Source of the DNA: Nageia nagi
Taxonomy: Eukaryota; Pinophyta
Direction of reading: 5' to 3'
DNA: 64,000 bases
NCBI GenBank assembly: GCA_050084985.1
Contig: JBITNC010000001.1
Coordinates: 111,290,001 to 111,354,000, forward strand
The notes under the pieces are model-generated. The model did no database searches. It was not told the origin of the DNA and saw nothing but the letters and a program-made list of their open reading frames with translations. This document shows, in pieces, positions 12,309 through 24,260 of the stretch (position 1 is its first letter; each line of letters opens with the position of its first letter). The translations under genes and the position numbers were made by a program.

Positions 12309-13379
12309 CCTTTTTCAATGGAAAATTATGCATACCAAATGAAGGATCCAAACTAGGCATATCACCATAAGACCAAGTAAAAAATTTAGGATGTTCAATA
12401 AAATTATTTTTGTATATTTCTTGCTATTAAAGTGGAAGGGATGCACCAATTTGTATGAATCTTTGTTCATCCATTATCCCAATATTAAAATTTAATAATT
12501 CCTTAATAGGAAATGTAAGCTCATCTTTTTTCTATAAAAGAGAAGGTAGCTCCTTTATATCTTGTATGTCATGATCATCATCATCTATAGGTTGGACCTA
12601 AAATACCTCATTAAAATTTATCTCTTGGCCAAAATAAGCATATTCATTAAGGATATAGCTTATCATTTGTTTATCATTTGACTTGGGTAAGTCTGAATGT
12701 GTGCCCAAGTACTCTAGGATATCATCATCAGTATTGAAGCAATCAAATTCTAGTGGTAAAGTGTCATCAATCCATAAATATTTATCAATGTCATCAAATA
12801 ATTCAATCAAGTTGCAATCTTTGACAAATTTTATTTGTCCCCATTTCTATTTTGCACTTCTATCACTACCCAACCCCTTTTTGGTTATTTGAGCTTTAGA
12901 GTTATAAATAAAACATGCATTTCTTGTACATTTCTACCTAAACCTCCCCTTTGTACTTGCAATTTTGAACCATGTATTTTTTAACAAAAGAAGAGGGAAA
13001 GGTATTACCCATTTTAGAAGGTGATCATACTTCTGTTGGATTATCTAAGGTGGATAGAATGGACATGAAAAAGTAAGAAATGTCTCCCTCACCACTGATT
13101 TCATGTCATTGCCAACCCTCTAGTAGGATTACATGCTATTGGAGGCCATCTATAGAGAAAATTTTGTGCCATACCAAGTCTTTTAAGGATGCAAATAGGT
13201 CCACATTCTTGATTTTGTATGTTTCTATTCTAGTTTCTATGATATGAACCTATTTTTCTAAGCTTGCCCCCTATTTTACCTATTCCAAGGGTTCAATATT
13301 GTATCTTGGTGCCACCACTACCATATCATCAAAGCTTGCTACATTACATAGTGCATATGGTTCTGGATCCGCCATCACT
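12309..13379 (-). other. Degenerate linker between RT and protease in the Tat-like element
   Basis: About 1 kb of pol with short open stretches, for example 12598-12810 (minus), whose product is rich in acidic residues. Tat-type polyproteins have a poorly conserved region here. No domain recognised. Confidence 0.5.
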
Positions 13380-13730
13380 ATGTGTATTTCCACCATAAAA
13401 TTCAAAATTTAATTTTCCATGTAAATTAGAAGGAACTGCATCCATGTCATGAAGCTAAGATATCCCCAATAATTAATTGTATGATAATTTTGAGTCAACA
13501 ACTTGAAAATTGGCTATAACTATCCTTACTCCTATAGTGATCATAATTGTAGCTGTTTCAATTGGTTTCCTTAAGGAACTATCATATGCTCTAATCTTGA
13601 ATGTGGCTTCCTCTAATGGAGGGATTTATACACCCTTTTCTTACAATTGGGTCAAAAATTGATGATAACATACACTAATAGCTAATCCATTATCCACCAT
13701 GGTTTTCTTAATTTCTCATCTATCAATAAT
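13380..13730 (-). pseudogene. Aspartic protease region of the Tat-like element
   Basis: Read on the minus strand with stops ignored: an active-site-like V-D-N-G-L-A, an R-A-Y-D-S-S-L-R flap-like run, several I/V-rich strands, then S-Y-N-x-L-L-G and A-V-P-S-N-L-H-x-K-L. The D-N-G triad and the LLG/AVPS-LH order are typical of Tat/Athila proteases. It would cleave the Gag-Pol precursor. Confidence 0.7.
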
Positions 13731-14045
13731 AGGAATAATATACAAAGCTAGACACTCATCAAGTAACTTCTTGTTAAGTTTTTCAGACTTATAGAAGGAG
13801 ATAGCATCACATTATTTAGTAGCTTTTAGTTTTTAAGAAAATATGGCATCAAACATATTTGTAGGAATAATTTCCTTTTTAAATAAAGCATGTAGAATCT
13901 CTCTATGTGTTTTAGATGTAGAGATGATATCATACAAACTAATCTTTGCAATTGTATTCTTTAATTGCTCAATCATACTATATGCTTTAGGATTAGGTGG
14001 GATGCTTACTTGTTCAGTGGTGACTAGATTTGGAGCATGCCTTGG

Positions 14046-15180
14046 TCATCCTCTTCTTAACCCAACATAAACTTCTTTATCAACTAAAATTATATTAACT
14101 ATATGGATTGGATTTGTAGTAGTTTCATCAATTTGATATTTTTCTTGAGCAATAAGATCCAATATAACTACCTCCAAAGTCTTAAAAAAATTTGTAGCAT
14201 GCCCCTTTCTTTGGTGGTATGTGCAATAAGCCTCATATCTTCCCATGGGAATGTTATCATCTTGTGTAGTTCTTTCCAAAGGCTGTAATAATCCTTTTTT
14301 CATGAGATCCCTCATAATAAGCCTTGGCTAAATTTAGAATGTATATATGAAATCTTTTGCAGTAGATAATCTTTGCAGTTTAAGAGGAGAAATTGGTATA
14401 CTATTTTTCTAGTGTCTATATTGAAAGGATTAGGTGCATATTTGAGTTCACCCAATTTAATCAAGACCTTTTCTTTTTATAATAATTCTTGAACCAATAA
14501 TCCAAAACTAACACTTTTATTGCTAGGAGCATGTAAATTAAGAACAAGTACAATAGAATATCTTAAAATAGCATAAATATCATTCTTATCTAATTTGTTT
14601 CAATTGATTGCCATACCTTTTTGAATCATGGAATGTACATCTTAAGGGTTTCATTGCCCCCTTGCCTTAATGGACATAATTCTATAACAGTGCTTTGTTC
14701 TTTAATATTATGCTTATATTAGCTCATGAATACCTTAACCAATGACTTGAAAGAATCATTTGATCCACCAAGAAAATTATAGAACCATTGACTAGCATCA
14801 CCTTTCAGACTCCTTGGGAAGAATTTTGCCATCAACTTCTTCTCTAACCCTAATTTCAACAAGCACTCCTCTTGAAAGCTAATAAAATGTTATTTTGGAT
14901 CTTATTCACCACTAAACATCTCAAACTTGGGGACCTTGTGCTCAGGTGGTAGGGGAAAAATTGTGGACATCCTCAAATAAGGGTGAGGCAAAAGCACCAT
15001 CATATTCATCTACACTTTGCTATGGTATTATAGAAGTTGGTTCAACTTAGGTGGTAGGACCAAATTTGATAGAGCTACTAGAAGCAATAAGAGCATCAAG
15101 TTGTTGCTCTAATCCATCATGTTTAGCATTTAGGTATTTCAACATTTATAGTATTTTTTCTATATGTGCCATTTTTTTTA
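14046..15180 (-). pseudogene. Gag of the Tat-like element
   Basis: The minus-strand region 14640-14870 has the retrotransposon gag core: W-F-Y-N-F near the start, a K-S-L-V-K-V-F-M run and a long helical C-terminal part. The frame at 14046-14315 holds a degenerate nucleocapsid knuckle (C-T-Y-H-Q-R-K-G-H-A-T; the first Cys/His pair is kept and the last Cys is changed to Phe). It would form the virus-like particle. Confidence 0.75.
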
Positions 15181-15289
15181 TAGCCCAAAAAATAACTATA
15201 TATGTTGATGGTAGAATAGATCCATTATAGAATTCTCATGAGATATTGTCAGAAGGGTAAGATAAATTGAATAGTTAGGTTCACCAAAA

Positions 15290-15884
15290 TGTAGACCTCA
15301 AATAATGCATAAATGATATAATTGATGAACTATTTGTCTACAATATTTGATTGAAACATATATTAGAGATATGATAATAATGAATAATAATAATCAATGT
15401 ACCTTCAACATAATCACATAAATATCACAGAAAGTAATTCATTCATCGAACATGAATATACATTCATCCATATGCATTTTGCCAATAGCCCATAAGCATT
15501 ATGCCGCTAGCACTGTGGAATAAGTAATATTATGAATGAAATAAAAAAGAATGAGAGAGTAAGACAAAGGATTTAATAGATCTATGCAGAGGTGGTGTTA
15601 CAAATCACCATTGTTGGTAGGATAGAGTAATATTGTATTTTTTGGATTCTCTCTAGGATCTTTGATGCCCTCGCATGATACCTTTTGTTGTGCCTTTGGT
15701 ATCTTTATATAGCAACATCCTTGTCGTCTTGGATTCTTGAGATCATTGCATATTACATCATTTGAGGATTCTTTTAGGTATTTGACCCCTTCTTACAATG
15801 TACAATGGTCCACTACATTGATTACATTGCCTTGGGTATCATTTTAACCCTTTTTTATAATAAATCTCCTTGATGCTATAAAAT
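15290..15884 (-). repeat. 5' LTR of the Tat-like element, truncated
   Basis: Matches the LTR at 7536-8150 from its TGAGGTCTACA end (15290 on plus) for about 595 bp. It then breaks off at ATGCTATAAAAT (about 15884), where the left LTR continues for another 35 or so bases. The missing end is replaced by a copia-like LTR fragment, so no target duplication can be read. Confidence 0.88.
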
Positions 15885-16064
15885 GAATAAATCCACCTTT
15901 TAAGCTTCCTTTTACCCAAGGGTAAAGGTAAAGTTATTTTTATATTTATTCCTCTTTCTATATTTATTCCTTTAATGCTTTAAGGTATCTAAAGATACTT
16001 TAAGCATTAAGTGAATTTACATTAAAGAGAAGTATTACACAATATTACATTACAATTTCCAACA
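15885..16064 (-). repeat. Truncated copia-like LTR fragment
   Basis: On the minus strand it starts TGTTGGAAATTGTAATG, like the LTRs of the main copia family. It carries the same U3 palindrome (around 15981-16013) and the CCTTTACCCTTGGGT run seen in the E1/E2 LTRs. It is cut at the junction with the gypsy LTR. No internal region is visible. Confidence 0.65.
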
Positions 16065-16149
16065 CTTATTTGAATAATTTATACTAGAATTTACTAATGA
16101 AGGTAGGATCATGATCTTATGAAGTCAAAATATTTTATTTATAAAAAGT

Positions 16150-16790
16150 CATGTGATAGTGAATTATTATGTAAGATTATCTCGATACATAGAAATGAGT
16201 GAACTTTGTTAGCACGTCCATCATTACTAATATTATATTTTTCCCACCAAAAGTAAAAAGTAATTAAATGAAATCCATACAAATATCAAACCAAAATGTG
16301 GAGAAAATGGTAAATAGTTGTAGAATATAGGAGATTTAATTATTTCTCTTTTTTGTTGTTGACATGCATCATAAGCACCTAGAAAGTCCTTGATATTAGT
16401 TTTGATGGTTTCAAATAAGAATTTTCTCTTAATTTTCTGAAAATTTTGGGGGAACTTTGAGTGTCACCCCATTAAGCTAATTCAAATCATGAAGTAGTTT
16501 AGTCTTGGTAATGAATATGGCAAGGATTGCCAAGCATCCCTTGTAGAGGAGTAACCCAACTTGCTAAGAGTAATGTTGGTCAAATTTTAAATAAGAAATT
16601 AGGTCATATAATTTTAAATCAATAATTAGGTTTCATTATGATATATTTTTAGATTCATAACCTATTTTGATTATTTAAGAGAAGGAATTTTCATTCCAAA
16701 AAGTATTGTTGATGGTGATTTTCTACCTTGATGGATTTGTGAGAAGAACGTATCAAATATTGATCAAAAGTGAACCATCCACATATAAAT
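16150..16790 (-). pseudogene. Remnant of a second Ty3/gypsy pol (integrase N-terminus)
   Basis: On the minus strand, with stops ignored, about 16150-16480 reads R-K-L-R-E-N-S-Y-L-K, then a D-A-C-Q-Q-Q-K zinc-binding-like motif, L-P-F-S-P-H-F and M-D-V-L-T-K-F-T-H-F. This is the order of a gypsy integrase: HHCC finger, linker, then the first catalytic region (normally MDFI ... VDRLTK.AHF). The reading frame is broken many times. It differs from the Tat-like element next door and lies in the same orientation. Confidence 0.6.
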
Positions 16791-19089
16791 GAGAAGATTT
16801 TATTCTTCTCCTTCTAAAAGAAGTAAAAACTACCATAGGCCTTATTATGAAAGATAAATAATAAGAAAGTTAAAATATAAAAGATATGAAAATTATAACA
16901 ACTTTTAGATCACTCATGGTGGAACTACTCAAAAGGTATGATGTAACTATATTCCTTTAAATACAAGGACTTGAAGTTATGTTTACATAAAATAAGAGAG
17001 GAATTTCCTTCTATCTCATTGGTTTCTTCAATAAGCAAGATTATATCCAAAATTTATACAACAAAGATGATGGGTAAAATATTGATCTTAGTTTTCACTA
17101 TTAATTTATCACTTCTCCTTGTTATGAAAACCCTTCAAATATCCTAATTGGAAGGACCAATTAGCTCTGAAGTTAGTGCTCCAACCTCTTTTTAAGGAAG
17201 GGACTAGTTAGCTATTAGAGTTGGTTCTCTAACCTACTTGTATATTTTATTATTTTTAGTTTTGGATAAAGAGTAACATTCAACCTATCATTAAATGTCA
17301 AATCTAAGATGTAGTGTCTTAATGTCATATGCAAAATAATAAATCCTGATTTACATTTATGAGTAAAGTTTTGAAAAGTAGACAATACTTGAAATAAAAA
17401 TGTTGAAAGGAAATTCCTTGAAAAGGAAATAAAGCATGAAAATTACAAAAATTAAAATTAAAAGAATTGAAATTGCAAAAATTGAAAGTTCACATAATGG
17501 AAACAAAATAAAGCATTGAAATAAAAATATAAAATAGACCCTATTGTAGCTGGAAAATACTTTTATAACATTAACATGGCTCACATAAGATTATAGAATT
17601 GAAATGACAATAAATTAAAATAAATAAACAACTAAAGTGAATAAACATAAATGAGACTTCTACTAGTTGGAGTTGGCCATAGTCCTCCCAATAGAATCTT
17701 CAAAGCTAGAAACCTAGTGGCTGGAAATAAACTTTATTCTTGCCAAATCATTAGATTATATTTTTCTCCATTTACAAAGGAAATAATAGCAAAAGGTAAC
17801 CTTCAGCTCTTATCTATTCTACATATTACAATCCATCTATTTTATTATAGAATAAAAATATCTATATTTGCTCATTACTCTAGCTAGCTAACCTCCTCTT
17901 TCTTTTGTATATGACTAGAGTATTATTCTTATTGAAATTAAAGTATTTAATAGAAAAAATTTTGCATAATAAAAACATCCTATTTCTAGCCAACTTTAAT
18001 GACTAGAAAATGTAATCTTTTATTATTTCTTGCTCCTCTTTTTGATATCTCCAACTTGTAAAAGATACAATGCTTTCTTTATTTGTATCTAGTGCATCCA
18101 AGTGTGGAAGATATGTATTCCTAAAAGTTCTAAATTGTTTCTATTTTCTAGTTTCCATATTAGCCCTTGGTCAAATCTTGTTTCCTTTAGTATTCAACTA
18201 CAAGATTTTGTAGGAAAACTACTCAAATTTGATGTTATCATTCTATTATTCCTTTGACCTTTCATTCTACCTTATTTTCTTTAAAGTTCCTTTATTCCTA
18301 TAGGTAAGTTCTCCTATAATTTAGGAATTTTGTAAAGAAATATCAACCATTCCTTCTAACCAAATTTGAGTGTTGATGTTATGGAAATCTTTCACTAGTT
18401 TTAATCTCATCATAAATCTTCACACTTTCAGTAATTTATGATAGAACTTGTGATTTTTGCATATACAATCCAATTTTTACAAAATATTAAGCAACCCACT
18501 TTGGATATTAATAAATTTCATTGTATTACTTAGTTTGTAAAATGTGATATACATTTACAAATTCCTTGGAAATATATTTCCATCCATATATCACATGACC
18601 TATGTCATACACATTTGGCCCATTAAGTTTACCTTTGAAAATCACAATTTATTCTTTTGTACCTAGAATTTTGTACTTTTTAAAATATTAAAAACATAGC
18701 AAATTTTGTAGTATTGGTTCTTTTCTTGATCCATAAAATGTTTTGAGTACCCATCATTGAGTAAAAACATCCCTCAAAATTTCATGAATTTTGGAGCACA
18801 TTTGGTTTCCCAAAATAGGTATGTCTCATACTTGGTGCTTACCATTTTGGAACATAGAGATCTAAGATTTTAGCAAATGCTAAATCTTTTGATTTTCAAG
18901 TTAAAATAGTAAAGGGGTATTACTTCATATACCTATTTCAAATTTAAAAAAATATGTAGGCAATAATTCATCTTGGTTAAACCTTGGTCCAATCTTCAAC
19001 TTAAACCTTATACTAAAATCTTGTAAGTAAATGATTTGAAGTCTCTTTTATGTGATCAATGTGTTTACTTTAACACTTTATTGTTATTC

Positions 19090-19375
19090 ATTTATGTTGA
19101 AGTTACTTCAATGCTTTTTAATTTTGAACATTTTTGTTGAAGTTACTTCAATGCTTTTTCCTTTTGAACATTTGCTTTGAAGTTACCCCAAAACATTTTC
19201 TTTTGTTGCATTGAGGTTACTTCAGCATATTTTCTTCTATTTCATTGAGGTTACTTAATCTTATTTTCTTCTCTTGCATTGAGCTTCTTCAACACATTTG
19301 GTCTTGACCATTGCGTTGAGGTTTCTTTAGCATAGTTGTTAGAATTAATGCATTGAGGTTTCCTAATAAGACTTC
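19090..19375. repeat. Degenerate short tandem repeats
   Basis: At least six imperfect units of about 30-45 bp built on TTGAAGTTACTTCAATGC or TTGAGGTTACTT, separated by T-rich spacers. The first two units are nearly identical; later ones drift. Confidence 0.7.
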
Positions 19376-20369
19376 CTTGCACAACAAAAATGTTAGTACT
19401 TGCATTAAAAGATGTTAAAAATATATCATAAAGTATGAAAATATTATCAAGTAATAAATACACATCTTACATTTAGTTAGATCAATTAAACATATAAAAC
19501 CATTCATTACTACTATTTAAGTACTAAAAGGGTTATGGTTTGGCTATATATTTACACTAAAATGAGGCCATTTTTTATCTCATCATCTCCCCCCATCTTA
19601 AACCTTTTTTACTCCTATAGTAAATTGAATTTAACAAGTCCTTGGAGATAGTTGTATCAAATGTTTCTTCCTTCATGCAAGGCTTTATATATTGCACTCT
19701 ACACTTCACATTAGCAAATCTTTTTTATATATTTTCAAACTTGTCATGTTTATCAATCATAACATTCTTCAATCTAGAAACTATCTTTGTATTACATTTA
19801 TTTTAGAACTAAGAAGAGACTACTCTATTCCCGTTGTTGATGCAAAGCAATAGTATTTATCATGATATTACCTTCACTTGCCAATTCACTTTGTATATGA
19901 GATACTATTGTCATATTTGGGAGATTTAGCAACTCCACATTCTTTTTTTTTTTTTTTCAATTTTCCATATACTCTATTTGTGGATGAGTTATGATCTATT
20001 TATATGACAATATGATACCAATAATCAATAACAATACTTTGAGTAGTAAAACATGACTGCCCTCTATTACTAAAATATGAAATGTATGCATTTTATCATT
20101 ATTGTGCATGGGAAAAATTAAGGTTGATGTTGTATTATCTTCATGCATAACTCCAATAGTATATTCATCAAAAAGTATCAATTATGCTCATCTTTGTTCA
20201 ATTCTTGAAAACAAATTTTATTTTTGTGCAAATTTCATGAGAATACTAATATGCATTTCAATCATAACTTTTTCATATGATGTCCATTTTGGCTAAAATT
20301 TTGAGGTTATTTTTTTGCAAATAAAGGAAAATAAAATCTAAAAATGGTTTGAACACATATATGACAAAC

Positions 20370-20393
20370 ATGTTACAAGATAGATTTGTAACA
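20370..20393. repeat. Perfect 9-bp inverted repeat
   Basis: ATGTTACAA, six bases, TTGTAACAT. It is just left of a minus-strand purine run (GGAAATAAGGAGAA), so it could be the start of a gypsy LTR (TGTTAC...). No partner LTR was found. Confidence 0.45.
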
Positions 20394-21036
20394 TTCTCCT
20401 TATTTCCATAATGTATATTGCTACCATTTATAAGAAATACTTATGATGCAATTGATCATTGTCATAGACCTTCCCTACTTCATTATCTTCAAGTATTTCA
20501 AGATAGATTAAATATATTTCTTTTCAAAATATGTCTCTATAATTTCAACTATGTTGGAAGTTTTGAAATAGTACATAATTTGTAAAGTATTTGACACTAA
20601 AATATGAGAAAAGGATTACCAATTATGATGTAAAGTTTACAAAGGAAAATGCTAATGCTCCTCTATTACTGATACTCCTTTATTAATCCAAGGTAAAATA
20701 ATCTTGCCCACCTTTGAGCTTTTATGTATCCAACATAAAGTTTTTTATTAGATGATATATATAGGTGTGTGTGTAACAACATAATTATTAATAGTAATGG
20801 GAAGGAAGTCATTACACTTTCTCTCAATCCCTATAAACATGAATATGTAGTAGTAACAATATACATTTTATTCACATGTTATCATAGTGAGAATTGCACA
20901 TGTTATGAGATAGAATAAAACTTATTCTAAAATTTAAATCTAGATGAAATAACATTGGAAGGTAAATCTCACTTCTAATTTTCTTATCAATAAATTTAAT
21001 AGAAGAAAAATTATCTATGCAAACTAAATTGTCCAT

Positions 21037-21161
21037 TAACCTTTTATGTTAACATAGAATGAATTCTATGCATAAAATCTTTAAATAAACTTAATACATT
21101 AACCTTTTATGTTAACATATTATCAATTCTATACATAAAATCTTTAAATAAACTTCATAAT
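21037..21161. repeat. Tandem duplication of about 63 bp
   Basis: Two adjacent units start TTAACCTTTTATGTTAACAT and end ATAAAATCTTTAAATAAACTT, with few differences between them. Confidence 0.88.
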
Positions 21162-21299
21162 ATGGAATTCCATATTCAATGGGAAATACACAATCTGCTA
21201 TAGCCTATCTTAGGCCTTTTATATGGTATTAAATGATTTAAAACAACTAGTGAGAGGAATAAATAATTGTAAAAAAAATACTAGTTTTCATTTTCATTT

Positions 21300-22003
21300 T
21301 CAAATAAAAATTAAAATAAATACATCTGCTACAAAATCCATATATATTGGCATCACAAAAGTATGCCAAATAATTTATTTCAACATAAACACTTTAAACT
21401 AAGAAACGCATATCAAATTATATTAACCTATGGTTAAAGGAACATCATATACAACATTTGTATTCAAGGTTTTCAACAAATAAAGCCCCAAATAAATTTT
21501 GGTTAATAAAATAATTCTTTCACAAATATGGATGCACAACTCCCTATCAAACTCATGTAAAATCACAAATGATAGTAGCAATATGATAATATGATTTTCT
21601 AAATAACCATGTAAAAGTATACAAGAAGAGTATTTAAACTTATAAGTCCTTACAGATGTCCATAACTTACCAATAATTCCTTCAAGATACTATAATGACT
21701 TGAAAGAACTCAAACCTAATAAGATTATGTTTCCATATGGCCTTGTTGGTTTCAATATAATATTTTTCTTAAACCCATGTATATTTCAAAATACACATGT
21801 TCCAAGAATATGCATGTTAAATAAATAACCAAATAATCCATGCCCACATAAATATATTTCTTTTAACAAATAGAAACATGGAAAATAAGATAATAGGAAC
21901 CATGAAATGCAAGAATTTGTAGCAATATTTATCTCTCCTTCCATATGTAATTTTCAACTTACAAATGCCTCTCAAGCTTTCACAATAGTAGATGCACAAC
22001 TAC
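21300..22003. repeat. Left copy of a duplicated flank around the copia nest
   Basis: Similar to 47040-47756, with small indels but long shared runs such as CTTTCACAATAGTAGATGCA. E0 begins inside it, directly after ACAACTAC. The right copy reads through that point without interruption (ACAACTACAACCCCC). It is therefore a repeat already present when E0 inserted, or a later segmental duplication. Confidence 0.85.
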
Positions 22004-22505
22004 TATTGGAATGTATAATGCATTATTGTAAAGGTTATGTAATAATATTCTATGTAAGTTCACTAATACTTAAGGGTATCATTTGATATGTTAAGTATTT
22101 AAGTGAATATGATAATGTAACTTGTCCTACACTCCATGTCATGAGCATGCCTCTTAGATAAAAGGATGTGCATGTCATGTTTTTGTACATTGGATAAAAG
22201 AGTGACCCAAAGAGGGATTTTGAACTATAAATAGAAGGCTCCCTCTTTGTGATTATACACCAATTTATGGAGTAAAGTTATGCTCTAGGATAGTGCTTAG
22301 GAGTTGAGATTAGAAGAATTGTAAGAGAGTTGTATTTGTGATTGAAGAAAAGATCTAGTTAGTGGATGTACTCTTAATTGGAGGAACCACTTACATATTG
22401 TGTTATATTTGTGAGATTATTTTGCAAGTTTATTAGATGTATATTGTGAACTTTCTTATGATCTTAGAAGTTTAGAGTTGTTCATGTTATAGTTCAATTC
22501 TCTCA
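22004..22505 (+). repeat. 5' LTR of E0 (502 bp)
   Basis: Starts TATTGGAATG (the first TG is mutated to TA) and ends TCTCA, two bases before the primer site. A TATA box, TATAAATA, is at 22226-22233. It matches the LTRs at 46299, 60074 and, inverted, 5964. Confidence 0.9.
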
Positions 22506-24260
22506 TTTGATATCAGAGTGGGTCTGAAAGCTCTTATTCTTGGTGTGGAAACTACATCTTGGTGATCCCCATTGGTGAGGTAAAACTAAGATAAGGTATA
22601 ATTTACCTCCTTTTTTTTGGTTATCTTATGGATTATTGTATTATCTAACTAACATATCTTGTGTTGTGATACTCCTTGTTTATGACAAAATTTGCTTAAA
22701 ATAGCAATCTATTTTATTGTATTTTTTTTTTTGTATACTAACATGTCTTATTGCTAGTTGCAATTGTTTAAGATTACATATTGTTATAATTTTGCATAAC
22801 CTTTTTTTTTAAGGTTATTTAAGCAAAAATATACTACATTTTTTTCCCATTCAAAAATTATATGCAATTTTTTTTTAAATTTATATATTAGAGTTCTTCC
22901 TACCTTAGTTTCATTATCAAAATAGTTGTATTTTACAAGTATTTATTTCAACTATTTTAATACTATCACAAAAAAAAAATTGGAAGTAACTACACTTTAC
23001 TACATTTTTTTTTGCGTTCAACATTAAATAGGGGGGAGAGTTACACTTAAAATATTATGTTGACACTTTTTTTTTTCTAAACATATGTAGCAATTAAATT
23101 TGTAAGAGATCCATAACTTTGTAAGGATTAAATTTGTAGACAAATGAGATGATCCCTTGCTGCCCTATGTAGCCTCCACTTGTGCCACTATCTAGCCTCC
23201 CATCGTACCCCCTTTGATTACATCTTCTGACCATCCTCCTTATGGCCCTTGTAGTCGATCAAGCCCCCCATCCTTTTCTCCACTACCTAGCCCTTGACCT
23301 TTGCCAAGCCCTCAGCCTCTCCCACCTCCTTACATCCTCCTCTACCTCACTGTGGCCTCTCCCACCTCCTCGTGACCTCCTCTACCCCATGGTGACCTCT
23401 CCCAGTTCTCTGCATTCCTTCTCCCTCCTCTCCTCTCCCCTATTATGCATACCTTTTTTTAAAAAAACAAAATTACCTTCCTAGTCTCTCTAAAATTTAT
23501 CTCCTCCATTTATTTTAATGATTGTTGATGTTGGGCATTTAATGCTTGCAAGTCTTCTTTGGAGTGGCATGGAGTATTTTTTGTTTGCATTTAAAACTCT
23601 ATATAATTTAAAGCTTATTTTCCTTATTTCATAAGTATAACTCATAATTATTGTCCATTCTCTTTAACTCACTCTGACTTGGAGTAGAGTTAGAGTTAAA
23701 GTTGAATGATGACTTGATATCTTGAGTGGCATAGAAGGCTTCTTGATGTATTAACTACATTGCATTTTTTTGTTAATTTTTTTTAAAGGAAGGGGTATTT
23801 ATTTTGTAAATAAATAGAAGTATTTTTCTTTGATCAACTTGCAATTTTTTAATTCTCTTTAACATTGAAAGGGATAATTATTTTTTGTAAGATCTATTAA
23901 TGCTTCAGTTGCCAAAGAGGAGGCTATTTTTTATTATCTCTTAAGTATTAAAAGAAAGAATTTTTTTTGCAATGTTTTTTTTTTAAATCCTTCAAATACA
24001 TACATTGGTCTATCCATAATAGGTGGTAACTATCCCAAGCCAAGCCTCAACAATGTCACTCTACATCTATTATTTTTGAGATGAGAAATGTATTTGGATA
24101 CATGAATTATTTAAAATTTTAAAACATTTGCACTTGTAAATCAAATCAAGTATGTCTCTAGTGTTAAATGTAACATGTATTATTTACTTGGTTAAAACTT
24201 AACATTTAATATTATTTATTAAACCACATGCTTATTATTTTTCACATTCTTATGTAGCAA
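22506..24260 (+). other. Leader of E0
   Basis: Starts with the conserved TTGGTGAGGTAAAAC donor-like segment (GT at 22580-22581) and ends with a conserved TATGTAG/CAA acceptor-like site (AG at 24256-24257) just before the gag ATG. In between, about 23150-23460 is a C/T-rich, less AT-rich block. The roughly 450-bp conserved domain found before gag in the other copies is mostly missing: only its last part (from about 24050) is present, so an internal deletion is likely. Confidence 0.7.
22508..22519 (+). promoter_or_regulatory. Primer binding site of E0
   Basis: TGATATCAGAGT, two changes from the TGGTATCAGAGC expected for initiator Met tRNA. Confidence 0.82.

Larger units (their letters stand above)
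7536..15884 (-). mobile_element. Ty3/gypsy LTR retrotransposon, Tat-like lineage, degenerate
   Basis: A minus-strand element with LTRs at 15290-15884 (5', truncated) and 7536-8150 (3'). Internal order is gag, protease, RT, RNase H, a second (archaeal-type) RNase H, integrase, then a long 3' region and a polypurine tract. The order RT-RH-integrase is Ty3/gypsy; two RNase H domains and the style of the integrase C-terminus point to the Tat/Ogre-like non-chromovirus group. Every domain carries stops or frameshifts, so the element is dead. Confidence 0.92.
16791..21299. other. No gene recognised; old AT-rich repeat DNA
   Basis: About 4.5 kb without a frame that I can assign. The right part may be further remains of the gypsy element at 16150. 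For example, the minus strand near 19590 has a purine run (GGGGGGAGATGATG) of the kind found inside plant gypsy elements. Short repeats at 19090, 20370 and 21037 are listed separately. Confidence 0.5.

Noticed and set aside
23242-23484. 80-codon plus-strand ORF rich in Pro, Ser and Leu
   Set aside because: Simple translation of a C/T-rich block in the E0 leader. No domain, and the equivalent blocks in other copies give unrelated products.
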